A stretch of 64,000 bases of DNA from Adiantum capillus-veneris (Eukaryota > Streptophyta > Polypodiopsida > Polypodiales > Pteridaceae), in NCBI GenBank assembly GCA_014529385.2, contig CM043966.1:40420037-40484036 (forward strand), read 5' to 3'. Position 1 is the stretch's first letter; every line of letters begins with the position of its first letter. The notes under the pieces were generated by a model. The model was given only the letters and a program-made list of their open reading frames with translations, made no database searches and was not told where the DNA came from. Of this stretch, positions 33,736-44,453 are shown in pieces. A program made the translations under genes and the position numbers.

Positions 33736-34368
33736 ATGATTAAGTCGAGGCATGGGAGAAATGAGATTGACCGCAGACCATCCCAAGTAGCGAAGTGCAT
33801 GCCAAAGAAGTATAGCGGATCGGGGGATCCATATGCCCATGTATCGCTCTTCAAGCAAGTCTTAAGAGCAAAACAGATCACTGATTTCCATACTCAATAC
33901 GAGGGATTCGGGCTGACCTTGGAAGGGACGGTCTTAACATGGTTTCAACCTTTAAACCCCGAAACTTGTCCGAATATTGAGCATGTATTGCACGACTTCG
34001 CAGAAGAATTCTCAAAACGGGGTATAAAGCATAATATTGTATCGCAGATATACGCTTTTAAACAAAGGTAGAATGAAATAGTGAAGGAAGCAACCTTGAG
34101 ATTCAAGCAATACATTGAGAGGTGCCCGAGGAGAGAATTACCGCAGGACGAGAGATTGTCTATGCTCTTCGTTGAAGGACTTAGGAATGAAACCTTGAAA
34201 AAGGACCTTCACTTGAAAGCCTGTAGCACGTTTCAACAGGTTACAAGGGAAGCGTTATATCTTGTCGACAACTGCAAAGCATATGGGGAAGTGTCAGAGG
34301 ATACTGATTCAGTAACCAGTGGCTCTTTGTCGATTAAAAGTGAACCCTCTACCAAGAAAGATGCCTAG
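33736..34368 (+). pseudogene. Gag capsid region, element 2
   Basis: Retrotransposon gag core: SGDPYAHVSLFKQVLRAK, FHTQYEGFGLTLEGTVLTWF, FAEEFSKRGIKHNIVSQIY, a stop at 34069, then FKQYIERCPRRELPQDERL, LFVEGLRNETLKKDLH and ALYLVDNCKAYGEV. One stop interrupts an otherwise continuous frame of about 210 codons. Capsid proteins assemble the particle in which reverse transcription occurs. It matches the element 1 capsid closely (FKQVLRA, LEGKALTWF). Confidence 0.85.
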
Positions 34369-34374
34369 GCATCC

Positions 34375-34635
34375 TTGATACCGACATCTGATCAATTGAT
34401 AGAGGAAGTAACGAAGAGAATGCAGCAACATACGAGATCAAATCCGGTGTTGAGACAGTCTCAGACGAGGAAGTGTGACACATGTGGGGGGGATCATCCG
34501 ACGCCGTGGTGCCCACAACATCCGAAAGCACGACCTGCAAATGGACGAGTACTGAAATGGTGCGCCATAGAACAAAAATGGATAAATCATAGCACAGAAG
34601 AGTGTTTTTATAACAAAAACTATGTGAGGGAATGA
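34375..34635 (+). pseudogene. Gag Cys/His-rich segment, element 2
   Basis: The frame contains CDTCGGDHPTPWCPQH, a short zinc-knuckle-like CX2CX3HX4C with a further His. It is followed by LKWCAIEQKWINHSTEECF, a C-x9-H-x4-C block also present in element 1 (WCAIEGKWTNHETHEC). The second block is not a standard retroviral knuckle, and its conservation across the two elements suggests a separate zinc site. It ends in a stop at 34633. Confidence 0.65.
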
Positions 34636-34776
34636 CCGTACGGGCCTCCAACAGGACCGTCCCAACCACCTCCTCCAAGATATCAAGTTGGACCAAATAT
34701 GAATCTGGTAGCAGGAGCAGGCAGACCTCAACCTGTGTTGGGTCAACAACCTCCATTACCATAGGAGAATAGGGCC

Positions 34777-35616
34777 ATGATTAGGTATGCTCAACCTTGT
34801 GAAGCATCACCAGGAACAAATAATACACTTCAAGTTTCTTATTATGAGGAACCGAATGAGCCTTACGCAACAGAACCTGAATCACAAATGTACGCAGCCG
34901 AAGCATATCAACCGTGGGGAAATGACGAGGGTATGGCACCACCAACGTATGTAGCACAACCTTCAAGAGATCAATATTTGGTAGACGAAAGAACGTTAAT
35001 GTTCATTGCGAACCAGAATTACAAACCAAGAGGATATCCTAATAGAGCAAGACAACCTATGGGACCACCTCCTCAAAATCAAACACCAATAGGACAGTGC
35101 TATAGCTGTGGAAGTACAGATCATTGGGAGCGTAATTGCACTTTCAAAGGCAAAAGAGTTGAAATTTTTGGGTTTTGTGACGGATGTGGTGTGAATCACA
35201 TATTGCCAGATTGCCCAAAATATCCGGACAGCAAGGGAAAAGCGACTATGAATATTGTGGGGGTAATATCGGGTGCCAGCAGTGGATCGGAAACCGATCC
35301 CATGATCCAGATCAATGCGATAACCAGAGCCCAAGCCAAGGACTTAAGGAAAAACGAGTCCGTGGAGGAAAGGGTAGAGTTGCCTATACCCATAGAAAAT
35401 GAGAGCTTATCCGTGAGAACCCTGCAAAAATCCTGGAAGGCGAAACGAGACAGGATGAAAATGAGAAGGTTGAACAGCCGAATTGCCATGCAAAATGAAT
35501 TGCATGAAACGAAGGAGCAACTCAAACAAGAGAGAGAGAGAGTAAAACTGTTGAGGCTAACAACAAGCCGAGGAAAGCGTCCTCAGGAGGATCGGTCTTG
35601 GTTGACAAAGTGCTAG
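34777..35616 (+). pseudogene. Gag nucleocapsid and basic coil, element 2
   Basis: An uninterrupted 279-codon frame: Pro/Tyr/Glu-rich spacer; CYSCGSTDHWERNC (perfect CX2CX4HX4C, about residues 109-122) and CDGCGVNHILPDC (CX2CX3HX4C); the conserved INAITRAQAKDL; then a basic Arg/Lys/Glu coiled segment (RTLQKSWKAKRDRMKMRRLN, KEQLKQERERVKLLRL). Nucleic-acid binding is expected. It ends at 35614 and overlaps, in another frame, the start of the next conserved block (VDKVLEPLDALLQAYK), which indicates a frameshift mutation. Confidence 0.8.
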
Positions 35617-36424
35617 AGCCGTTAGATGCTCTATTACAAGCGTACAAAGCAAGGCTAAAAACAAACCAATCTTTAGAGCAAAGATGGTTAACTTATCCTC
35701 AACCAGAAGTGGAAACGAAGCGTTTGGAAATGTGTAAACACCTCATTGAGACAGCCCAGGCGTTGATTGAACCTAAGATGGTTAGAATCCCAGAATAAGA
35801 AGTGTTGATTCATAAAGAGCGAGAAAAATTAAAAATCGATGAACCAAAACAAGTAAACGAACCCAGGCCTGAAACAATATTGTCATTGGATCATCGAGTG
35901 GTACCGAACACGACTGATGACGCTAAGTCAATAATGATGATTCCAATTCCAGAAGTTGAAAAACAATGGCCACAACACTTATGGGAAACCATTAGAAACA
36001 GAAAGAACGGAAGCGCGACGTGACAGCCTGCTCCAATTCCTAAGATTAACCTGGATAACGGATTTTATCAAGTTGATATACAATCGCTGTATGGGGATGC
36101 GGGAACGGAGGTTTTGGTGGAAAGCAAAGTCCAATCCATGAAAACCCTACCTTCATTATAGGTGAACATGAGGCACAATCGGAGATAAGATTAGTTCCAT
36201 CCCAAACGAGAACTATTCCACATATGGTTGACTCAAAAAGTCTTCAAGAGATGCTGTCGACACCTATAACATGCACAATCACGCTGCCCGAACTCTTGAG
36301 AGTCATATCACACTTATGGGAAGACATGGGGAAACATTTGGAGCATAAGGAAGTAAAGATTCTTCTTCCGACAAATCCTACGAGATAAGAAAACAAACGG
36401 GAAAGTCAACCCAAAGCCCAACTA
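35598..36424 (+). pseudogene. Gag-to-protease spacer, element 2
   Basis: Helical block VLEPLDALLQAYKARLKTNQ, then EVETKRLEMCKHLIETAQAL, a stop at 35796, a basic segment, IPIPEVEKQWPQHLWETI, and a later frame with STPITCTITLPELLRV. Element 1 has equivalents in the same order at 16300-17168. No enzyme motif is present. Confidence 0.6.
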
Positions 36425-36865
36425 GTGCCCATAAACAAGGTCGGAGATTACTGTGAAGGCGAGGAGGGGAATACAACCCTACCTGTGGAATATCAGGATA
36501 TAAAAATGATAGCTATCCTAGACAATGGAGCGGGAGTGGCGATTTCTACCAAGCAAATCTGGGAGAAGTGGGGCCGACCAGCTCTCAAGAAAACGAGAAT
36601 GAAACTGCAACTCGCAGATGGGTATGTAGAGAGACCATTGGGAATTCTGGACCAAATAGTTGTAACTTTGTGTGGAATTAACTATGAGCACACCTTTACT
36701 GTGGTGGATTTCGGGAGAACGAACAACTTCGACATTATTTTGGGATGACCTTTTATGCGTCAACTCAAAATGATACAAGATTGGGGGTACAACCAAATCT
36801 ACCTAAGGCACGAAGAGCTAATAACAAAAATCAACATGAAGGATCACAGCTATAGAGACGTTGCA
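36425..36865 (+). pseudogene. Retropepsin-type protease, element 2
   Basis: Reads INKVGDYCEGEEGNTTLP, then AILDNGAGVAISTKQIWEKW with the active-site triad changed to D-N-G at 36521-36529, LQLADGYVERPLGILDQIVV, FTVVDFGRTNNFDIILG, a stop at 36746, and PFMRQLKMIQDWGYNQIYL. Asn in place of Ser/Thr in the D-S/T-G triad is expected to harm activity, and the stop breaks the fold before the L-G-R-P-F-M end. Element 1 retains D-S-G. Confidence 0.8.
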
Positions 36866-37980
36866 AAAACACCAGTGCAAGAATTTAATTCAACCACTGT
36901 AAATGAAAAAGAAATACCTGCATGGATGCAAACGAAAGCGCATGTCTGGATGTGTGGAGCATCTGATTGTGGAGAGATAATCAAAGAGGAATGCGTTTTG
37001 GAAAGATCCGTAGAACACAAGGCTTATTTCCCAGAACCTTTTCCTGAACATTTATTTGAGCCATTCAGGTGGACTCAAATATTGTCAACCTTGGACATAT
37101 GTGTTAACAAATGTACACCTACGAAATTTTGTGACGAAGAAGGATACGACCTAGTAACGCTGCAAATGGCTAGTGTCATCCTTCAGTCAGGATCAGAGAG
37201 CGAGGAACAAGAAGAACCTCCACGTGAGACCGAGTGTAAAAGAATAATTGATGAGATATCTGTAGTGAACGATAGGAATCGAACAGAGGAGGAATTCACA
37301 GATTCACTATGATGTGACCTTCCATCACTGGACAATGAAATCCAATTGATAGAGGCTGATGATGAAAGATCAAGCGCATCAGAGACGAATAGGAAATACA
37401 GGTAGTGACAGGACAGGTTTCACGAGTTTCATAACCAAAAACCTAGTCGACAGGAGCGGTATAAATCCAAGAGAACTAGAAAATCAAGGGCGAATAAGCA
37501 TAATCCGATGCCTCTTGTCAATGACAGAACGGGATATCTAAAGATTTTCAAAGCTAAGGATTGTGTCAAAGACGGGGTCACTGGCCGGTTTATCAAAACT
37601 AAACCGCGGAAAACAACAAGAAGAACAGACACGAAAAGAAAACGACTAAGTTGTAGAAAGGGGGGGGAAAAAAGTCTGTAATGACCAAAACAGAGAGGAA
37701 AACAGAGTACAATAAGCTCAAGCGAACCCTCAGAGACATATGGACGACTGACTTTGAAACGAATGAGGACTCGAGTTCTGACAAGATGGATGCACTGTCC
37801 CATTATAAGAAGTATACCATACAAGATAGGAAAATCATAGTGCAACAACCTATGAGGGAATTGAAGGAACCGGGTACATCGTACGACGGTCCTGAAAAAG
37901 CCAAACGAATAGATCTAGCGGAGCCAAGAGAAGATCCAAAACCTACATATATTGCCACGGATCTTACTGAATAAGAGGAA
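36866..37980 (+). pseudogene. Conserved protease-to-RT linker, element 2
   Basis: The block WMCGASDCGEIIKEECVLER, FPEHLFEPFRWTQIL, CVNKCTPTKFCDEEGYDLV is shared with element 1. After a stop at 37312 come an acidic and then a basic segment (37681-37974: RKTEYNKLKRTLRDIW, HYKKYTIQDRKIIVQQPMRE, EPREDPKPTYIATDLTE). Several Cys residues are conserved between the elements (C-x-x-C-x-P-x-x-F-C) and could bind metal. No named domain is recognised. Confidence 0.6.
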
Positions 37981-39125
37981 AAGCTTTTGGTTGCTACTCT
38001 TAAACATTATAGAGATGTGTTTGCATGGTCATACAAAGATCTTAATGGGGTGGATCCTAGTATCTGTCAACACACAATACCCCTTAAGAATGACGCCAAA
38101 CCCAACAGACAACGTCCCTATACTTACAATGAAACGTTTGCCAAAAAGATCGAGGAGGAGATAGATAAACTTAAAAGTTGAGAGTGTGTGTCAATCTCAA
38201 GAAAGTAAACGCTGCTACAATTCGGGACAACTATCCCCTACCCATAACTGATCATGTAATAGAAAGAATGGCAGTCAAAGAGGCTTATAGCTTCTTAGAT
38301 AGCTTTTCGGGTTACAACCAACTCGCGATAAAGCCAGAGGATCAGCACAAAATGTCTTTCACAACTAAATGGGGCATTTTTGCATTTCGGGTAATGGCTT
38401 TTGGCCTAACAAGTGCACCAACCACATTTCAAAGGCTGATGGGTCATGCTTTTAAAGAATATCTAAGACAGTTCTTAGAAATTTACATGGATGACCTGTG
38501 CGTTCACTCTCTTGTAAGACTGGAGCACATACAGCACTTGACCAAGGTGTTCGAAAAATGCAGATTGTATAGGATTTTCCTGACTCCGAAGAAATGTGTC
38601 TTCATGGTAAGACAGGGAAAAATATTGGGACATATAGTGTCCAGAAATGGTATTTTGACAGACATGGAGAAGATCAACGTCATTGTTGATCTACCACGAC
38701 CAGTAAAGGTGAAGGAGGTACAGGCATTTATGGGCCATTGTGGATATTATCGCAGATTTATCCACTCATACGCTATAATTGCAAAACCACTTTACGCGCT
38801 GATAACTAAATTCGAGTGGACAGAGGAGTGCGAGGAAGCTTTTCAAACGTTGAAGCAGAGATTAATTTCTGCTCCAATTTTGAAGGCTCCTGATTGGGAG
38901 AAGATATTTCACATCCATGTAGATGCATCAACATATACAATAGGATGCATACTTGCACAACCTCGAGAGAACAACATGGATTTTCCAATAAGTTACTCCA
39001 GTAGACAACTAAACAATGTAGAGAAGAATTACACAACAACTGAGAGGGAGGGATTGGGTATGATCTACGCAGTGAAAAGTTTAGACACTACTTACTTTCC
39101 AATAAATTTGTATTCTTCGTTGATC
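37981..39125 (+). pseudogene. Reverse transcriptase and RNase H, element 2
   Basis: The linker (RDVFAWSYKDLNGVDPSI, CQHTIPLKN, RQRPYTYNETFAKKIEEEID) ends at KLK, then a frame jump leads to LRVCVNLKKVNAATIRD. The ~33 residues seen in element 1 in between (EHTDWVSPIVVVP...) are missing, so this is a deletion. The palm is otherwise intact: YPLPITDHVIERM, FLDSFSGYNQLAIKPEDQHK, MAFGLTSAPTTFQRLM, catalytic YMDDL at 38484-38498 and LGHIVSRNGILTD. RNase H follows (FHIHVDASTYTIGCILAQ, TTEREGLGMIYAVKS) and shifts frame near 39100 (a Leu-Leu-Tyr-Leu-Val stretch follows). The motif C variant Y-M-D-D-L-C-V-H-S is unusual among plant gypsy lineages I know. Confidence 0.88.
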
Positions 39126-39672
39126 ACCAAGCACTGTTGTACTTAGTAAACAAACCTTGCAGTACAGGGAGAATTGTTCGATGGTTCATCATACTGCTTG
39201 AGTTTGACTTCACAGTAGTAGTCAAGAAAGGAACTACACACCAAAGAGCGGATCATTTATCTAGAATGATGCATGGAGAAAACCCTGTAGAAGTTGATGA
39301 TGATTTGCTAGATGCAAATCTTTTCAACATAGAAATGGTTCCAAGATGGAGCAAGGATGTAATTCCTTTGCTGACTATCGGGTCAATGAATGTGACAAGA
39401 CAACCATCTACCATTGCAGCATCCAGATCATTGGTAATGTTGGCGGGCAGGTTATATAAACAAGGATCGGATCAAATCCTTAGGCTTTGTGTCAAATCGA
39501 GTGAACGGGAATTGTACCTAAACCAAGCTCATGTACAAACAACGGGGATTCACAATGGGCATGCACGGATGTATCAAAGATTGATGAGAATGGGTGTGTA
39601 TTGGCCGAAAATGCGACATAGTGTTCACATGCATGTCAAATCTTGCGTTAAATGCACACTTCAAAACCAATA
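39126..39672 (+). pseudogene. RNase H hinge and first HHCC zinc module, element 2
   Basis: A continuous frame from 39137: LEFDFTVVVKKGTTHQRADH, LSRMMHG, EMVPRWSKDVIPLLTIG, then a complete HHCC zinc module NQAHVQTTGIHNGHARMYQR, MGVYWPKMRHSVHMHV and KSCVKCTLQNQ, ending at a stop at 39671. Instead of the integrase core, a second copy of the same kind of module follows. The spacing (H-x6-H, about 30 residues, C-x2-C) fits the gypsy integrase N-terminal domain. Confidence 0.8.
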
Positions 39673-40540
39673 GAGCATGCGGCTCTATTTAGATTATCCG
39701 TAGCAAATCGATGGAGTAACTACATTGTTAAATACCTCACCACCAGGATACTACCTGAAGGGATGAGTAGATCACGAATCAAAAAGATCACAAAAGAGGC
39801 AGAAAACTATGTACTGATTGAGGACACTCTTTACAAGAGGGAAAAAGACAATCAATTGAGAATGTGCGTGATTGAAGAGGAATACATTCCTATCTTAGAG
39901 CAAGCACACAGTGGACAAGCTGGTGGACATTTCTCAGCTGACAAAATGGCAAAAGCAATTCTTATTGCAGGCATATGGTGGCCTACACTATTCATGGACG
40001 CTGAAGAGTTTGTGAAACGATGTGACGATTGCCAGAAAACAAAAATTCCTAGAGCGCGAGATGATATATCCTTAAGACCAATGATGGGGGCAAGAACGTT
40101 TGCGAAATGGGGAATAGATTTTGTAGGACTGATAGCGCCTCCAGGATATAAAACGAATGCTCAATACAGTATTGTGGCAACAGATTATCTAACAAAATGG
40201 GTGGAAGCCAAAGCAACGACCAGAAATGATACAAAAACGACAGTCCAGTTTTTGTATGAGAACATTTTCACCAGATATGGCTTACCAATTGAGCTAGTGA
40301 GTGATAGAGGAACTCACTTCATCAATGAGGTGATAGAATTCCTATTGGATGAATTCATGGTAATTCACAGGAAATCCGCTCCCTATCACCCACAAGCAAA
40401 CGGCCAAGCAGAAAGTACGAATAAAATTTTGGTGACAATTCTCACCAAAATTGTCAGCGAATCGAGAGCTGACTGGGATCAAAAGCTGCATTCAGCTTTA
40501 TGGGCATATAGAGTAGCTTAAAAAACATCGATCGGAACGA
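39652..40540 (+). pseudogene. Second HHCC module and integrase core, element 2
   Basis: It opens with a conserved joint (VANRWSNYIVKYLTTRILPE) and DTLYKREKDNQLRMCV, then a second complete HHCC: EQAHSGQAGGHFSADKMAKA, AGIWWPTLFMDAEEF, VKRCDDCQK. The catalytic triad is intact: Asp in WGIDFVG (40117-40119), Asp in VSDRGTHF (40303-40305), Glu in NGQAESTN (40411-40413). That gives exactly 35 residues between the second Asp and the Glu (DD35E). A single stop at 40519 (AYRVA, stop, KTSIG) separates it from the C-terminal part. Apart from the stop this is the best-preserved enzyme in the element. Confidence 0.88.
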
Positions 40541-41034
40541 CTCCGTTCAACATGGTTTATGGAATTCAAGCGATTTTGCCAGTTGAATTCCTTATCCCCA
40601 CGCTTCGGATCGCTAAACAATTAGAATGGACGGGCCATGAATTATCCAATCAGGTAGATGTCCTAGAAAAACTTGATGAAACTAGATTGAGAACCGTTGC
40701 ATCAATCCACGCGCAAAAAAGAAACATGCAATCATTCTTTAATCAACATGTTATGAGCAAGGAATTTTCTACTGGGGATTACGTCTTAATGTATACCCTG
40801 AAACAACATTCCCGGAAACTCAAAAAGCAAGGAAATGGACCCTATGTGATTCATGACATATCATCTAGCGGTGCCATCAAACTTGCAACATTAGAGGGAG
40901 AGGAAATTCCTAACTGGATTAGTGGTTGCAGACTAAAGAAATACAACATACCACTAACCACAGAGATGCTTGCCAAAATACACACTGCGAAGGAGCGCAA
41001 GAACAAAGCAAAGGAAACAAAAGCTCAAGCGTAG
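40541..41034 (+). pseudogene. Integrase C-terminal part, element 2
   Basis: Reads MVYGIQAILPVEFLIPTLRI, EWTGHELSNQVDVLEKLDE, FSTGDYVLMYTLKQHSRKL, GNGPYVIHDISSSGAIKLAT and NWISGCRLKKYNIPLT, ending in a Lys/Ala-rich tail. The G-D-x-V-L-x-Y and G-P-Y-x-I blocks form the small DNA-binding SH3-like fold of gypsy integrases. No chromodomain is recognised. Confidence 0.8.
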
Positions 41035-41035
41035 G

Positions 41036-41790
41036 AGGAGGCCAAAGTCAGGATTTTAAAAAGAAAACAGACCTTACAACAACAAAGACTTCCTCCACCA
41101 GCAGACACGGCTCAAATTCCTTTATCTATACTTCAAACTGATGAGCAATGGGAAACAGGAATCTATGTTCGCATCAATGTCAGACTCCTGCATGGCAGAT
41201 ATCAGCGAGCATTGATTGACACAAGAGCAAGAGTAAATGCGGTCAACTTCTCCACTTACAAGATGCTTACAAATGAACCCCTCGTGCAATCCACACGTGA
41301 TCTACAAGCAGCAAACGGTGCAACAATGCCAACATTGGGGATAGTAAACTTACCAATCAATCTTGATGGAAATAGTTGTCCTCATCAATTTTTCATAATG
41401 AAAGACGGAGAAATCAGAGAATCAATATGCTTGGGAGTTCCATGGATGAGAATGTACAATGCAGTCACTGAATGGTCAGAACATGCGTTAAGGTACACAC
41501 ACGACACTAACGTGTACATGACTCCATTCGCCAAAATAGATCACTCTTGGCCGAGTATCCCCATCTACAATAAGAAACCGGCTAATCAGCCAAAAACACC
41601 ACCAAAAGTTATTCAGAAGGTCTGGATAAAGAAAACATTGCTGACCAACAAACCAAGCAAGATATGGCTACCTAAGAACAAACTCCAGAAGGAAGCAGCA
41701 TCAACTCCAAGACCTTCAGAAGCTACTCCAAAGTGGCAATGGCAACCAAAACTAGAGAACACTAAAGTTTCAATGCCAGAGCTCGAATGA
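41036..41790 (+). pseudogene. Second retropepsin-like segment after integrase, element 2
   Basis: After a stop at 41032 the frame runs on: QIPLSILQTDEQWETGIYV, RINVRLLHGRYQRALIDTRA with D-T-R-A at 41218-41229 where retropepsins have D-T/S-G-A, then LQAANGATMPTLGIVNLPIN and ESICLGVPWMRMYNAVTEW. The order hydrophobic strand, D-T-x-A, A-N/D-G, L-G-x-P-W-M is the outline of a retropepsin-like fold (compare LADG and LGRPFM in the normal protease). Gly-to-Arg in the triad would inactivate it. The tail (KVWIKKTLL, KIWLPKNKLQKEA) is shared with element 1, which lacks the protease-like part. It may be a structural or regulatory domain rather than an enzyme. Confidence 0.6.
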
Positions 41791-43107
41791 AAACCCAAAA
41801 CTCAAAACAAGAAGCCTGAATCTCCCAAATGGCACTAGAAACCGGTGAGAACTAGATCAAAATCTGTAAAGATGCAACAAACCACATTTAAATGGGTTTC
41901 AAAAATAGTTGCCGTCACAACACCAACAATCAGGGAAAGAGCAATTCAACTGCAAGCTCTCCTGTTCCATAAACAGCTACCCTCGCCATCAAAAGCCACT
42001 GGAAACTAATTTCAGTCCCCGCATCTTTCACAACACATTGTTACCCAACGATTGTCTCAAACATCATAATAGGGCCACATTACAAGGCCATGCATAGACA
42101 CAAATTTCAACACCCATGTACATGCAACCAACCTTCGTCCGGGGCGACTCAGACAAGGAAGGGGGGAGTAATTGATGAATCTAGCAATAGTCAGGGCCAT
42201 TAAGGGGTCCAACGTGTTTATATGTACATAATGTGTGTGTTTTTTCATTATTTAGAGTTCAGTTTTGAACATATGCGATCAAAACCTGGCAATTTTATCG
42301 TTTTTTGTATTATCTGACTAGCATAATAATGAGCTGTAATGACAAAATCCGGAGCATTGGGATGCTTCTAGAGAAAATATATGCTTAGGGGTGAGTATAA
42401 TAATTTTGGCTAATTTTTGCCAGTTAATAAGTATTTTCAATTTATTTTGTTTGATTTTCGTTAATAAACATCAAAAATTCAAAAAATCTCTCTCACAAGT
42501 GTCGGAATCAAGTTCAGGAAGCAAACGCCGAAGTATCATGATAAGGTTATCAAGCATGGAAGACATGAAGCTAATCTGAAGATGTCAAATTTCAGCCTTA
42601 ATGATCATGACTACATTTCGCCAAAATCGCATCAAATGGTCATACGACGCCGGAATGACAAACGGTTCGACCCACAAGTAGTATGCAGATTATATCGGGA
42701 TCAAAAGTGAGAAAAATCAGCCCTGTGTCAGGAAAATCTCGGGAAGATATAGGTTAGGTAGGCCAAATTCTAGCTCATTGTTCATTTTCACCTTTTGAGA
42801 GAGAAGGAGAGAGCTTTTTGACCTAGAGCGAGCTTCCACATTTCTACCCCGTACGGACGGTCGAAGCCAGCATTTCACACCAGATTTCACAGGTATGTTC
42901 CCTATCAAGTAAAGATCAAGTCTATTATGCATGCAAGCGCGAATCATTGCACAAACGGGCGAAGCGATCAAATCAAAGTCGGATCGGGTCAAAAGAGGTC
43001 AAGGGCCCTTAGAGGCATCCAATCAATTTTTTCAGCCACAAAAAACATCAATGTGCTCCCCACAAGGTCAGGAACAAAGCCATGTGGTCAAAACACAATT
43101 TGGCGGT

Positions 43108-43133
43108 GGTACACCGATCGCGATTGGTGTACC
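43108..43133. repeat. Element 2 palindrome module, spacer copy 1, longest
   Basis: GGTACACCGATCG followed by CGATTGGTGTACC: a 26 bp inverted repeat with 13 bp arms and one mismatch (CG to TG in the right arm). It appears to be the fullest form of the module. Confidence 0.92.
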
Positions 43134-43224
43134 TCACTGACAATAATTGGGACAGATCTTGCAAAACACCTCCCCTCAGCCTCGCCTACAATCTGCTAGT
43201 GTCAAAACCAATTTTGGCCTCCAT

Positions 43225-43246
43225 GGTACAATTGCGATCGGTGTCC
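43225..43246. repeat. Element 2 palindrome module, spacer copy 2
   Basis: GGTACA then ATTGCGATCGGTGTCC, with the left arm partly degraded. Confidence 0.8.
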
Positions 43247-43960
43247 CCAGATGCAAGTTTTGCAATTTTTGATTTGGCACATGCTTGGAACTCAGTTAAA
43301 AGTACACTCTCTTCAATTCTCAAGGAAAATGCACAAATTTTTCTCATGGAATGGGCCCAATTTGTCAAACACAACCAAAAAGGGAAAATTTGACCTACAA
43401 CTACCAAAATCTTGTTAAAAATAATGATGGATGGTTTGAAAGGTACACTTGTCCGACTAAGAGTGAGAACATTTGTAGAAACCCTCGAATGGATCACAGA
43501 ATCTCCTACAAGTGCTGATATAGTCGTTTCAGTCTGGAATGATCACACAAAGATAGAATTGGAGCCGAGCCAATGCCAAAGACCAAAAGGTCACTTAAGG
43601 AGTTTCAAGCATCACATGGATATCCAAGAAATGCCTGAAAAATGCACAAATCTGGAAAACCTCCAAAGACAGGGTATAAAGTGCCTGATAAGGTCAAAAT
43701 CAGACAATGGAGTAGGCTGATGGTAGCAGATCATCATGGAAGCAGTGGGAGCTCTAAAACTAACTTCAACTAACTCCAGGATCCAACCAAAATTCCTCAA
43801 GAAAACCCAATATGGTAAAACTTAGTGAAATATGGTCAAACAATGAAAAATTGCTCTAATTTGTTTATTTTAAGTCCAAACTTGGAAATAAATCATCAGT
43901 GGGCTAGGCAGGCATAGGGGTTCATGACCATCTAGTTTTCACCAAATTTGGCCTCTGTAC

Positions 43961-43982
43961 TACAATCGCGATCGGTGTACCT
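43961..43982. repeat. Element 2 palindrome module, spacer copy 3
   Basis: TACAATCGCGATCG followed by GTGTACCT. The left arm CAATCG is a CG-to-CA variant of CGATCG. Confidence 0.88.
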
Positions 43983-44229
43983 CAGCTTCAAATTTTGACG
44001 AAAACCTATCAGATCCCTTGTATACATCTTGTTCAAGTCACCAACCAAGTTTCAAGCCATTTGGACATCAAAAACTCATGAAAAGTCAGAATCTAGTCCA
44101 AAACTCCCTTGTAACCCAGAAATGGGACCTGTAAACTCAAAAGTGGTTCAAATGACACACAGAGTGGACCAAAATGACCCTCCAACTATCAGCAACACAC
44201 TCATGCGATCAAATTTAAATTTGGCCTCT

Positions 44230-44254
44230 GTACAACGATCGCAATCGGTGTACC
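44230..44254. repeat. Element 2 palindrome module, spacer copy 4
   Basis: GTACAACGATCG followed by CAATCGGTGTACC. The centre is changed from CG to CA. It lies 200 bp before the accessory gene start. Confidence 0.88.
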
Positions 44255-44453
44255 TTAGACCCAGAACTGGCTCAGATTTTTATCAGTCATAGCTCTAGTC
44301 TTCATAGTCCCACTGGTGAAATATGGACAAGAATGGATGAAATTTGTTCAAGTTATGATCAGTTTTAACTTTTGAACTGTTTTTTACTAAAAGTCTAAAT
44401 GCGATTGATTGCAAAAGGAAAATCTTGGTAGCTTGTGATTCTCCTGACACAGA

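Larger units (their letters stand above)
41791..44453 (+). promoter_or_regulatory. Spacer of element 2 with palindromes and a TATA-like site
   Basis: About 2.65 kb without a convincing gene between pol and the accessory gene. GTGAGTATAATAATT (42391-42405), T-rich sequence and TTAATAAACATC (42460-42471) parallel the element 1 spacer. A GAGAGAGAAGGAGAGAG segment and a donor-like ATTTCACAG/GTATGTTCC lie near 42893. An acceptor-like TCTCCTGACACAG ends at 44452, two bases before the accessory ATG. Four palindrome modules lie between that donor and acceptor. An internal promoter plus leader intron is the simplest reading but is inferred. Confidence 0.5.
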
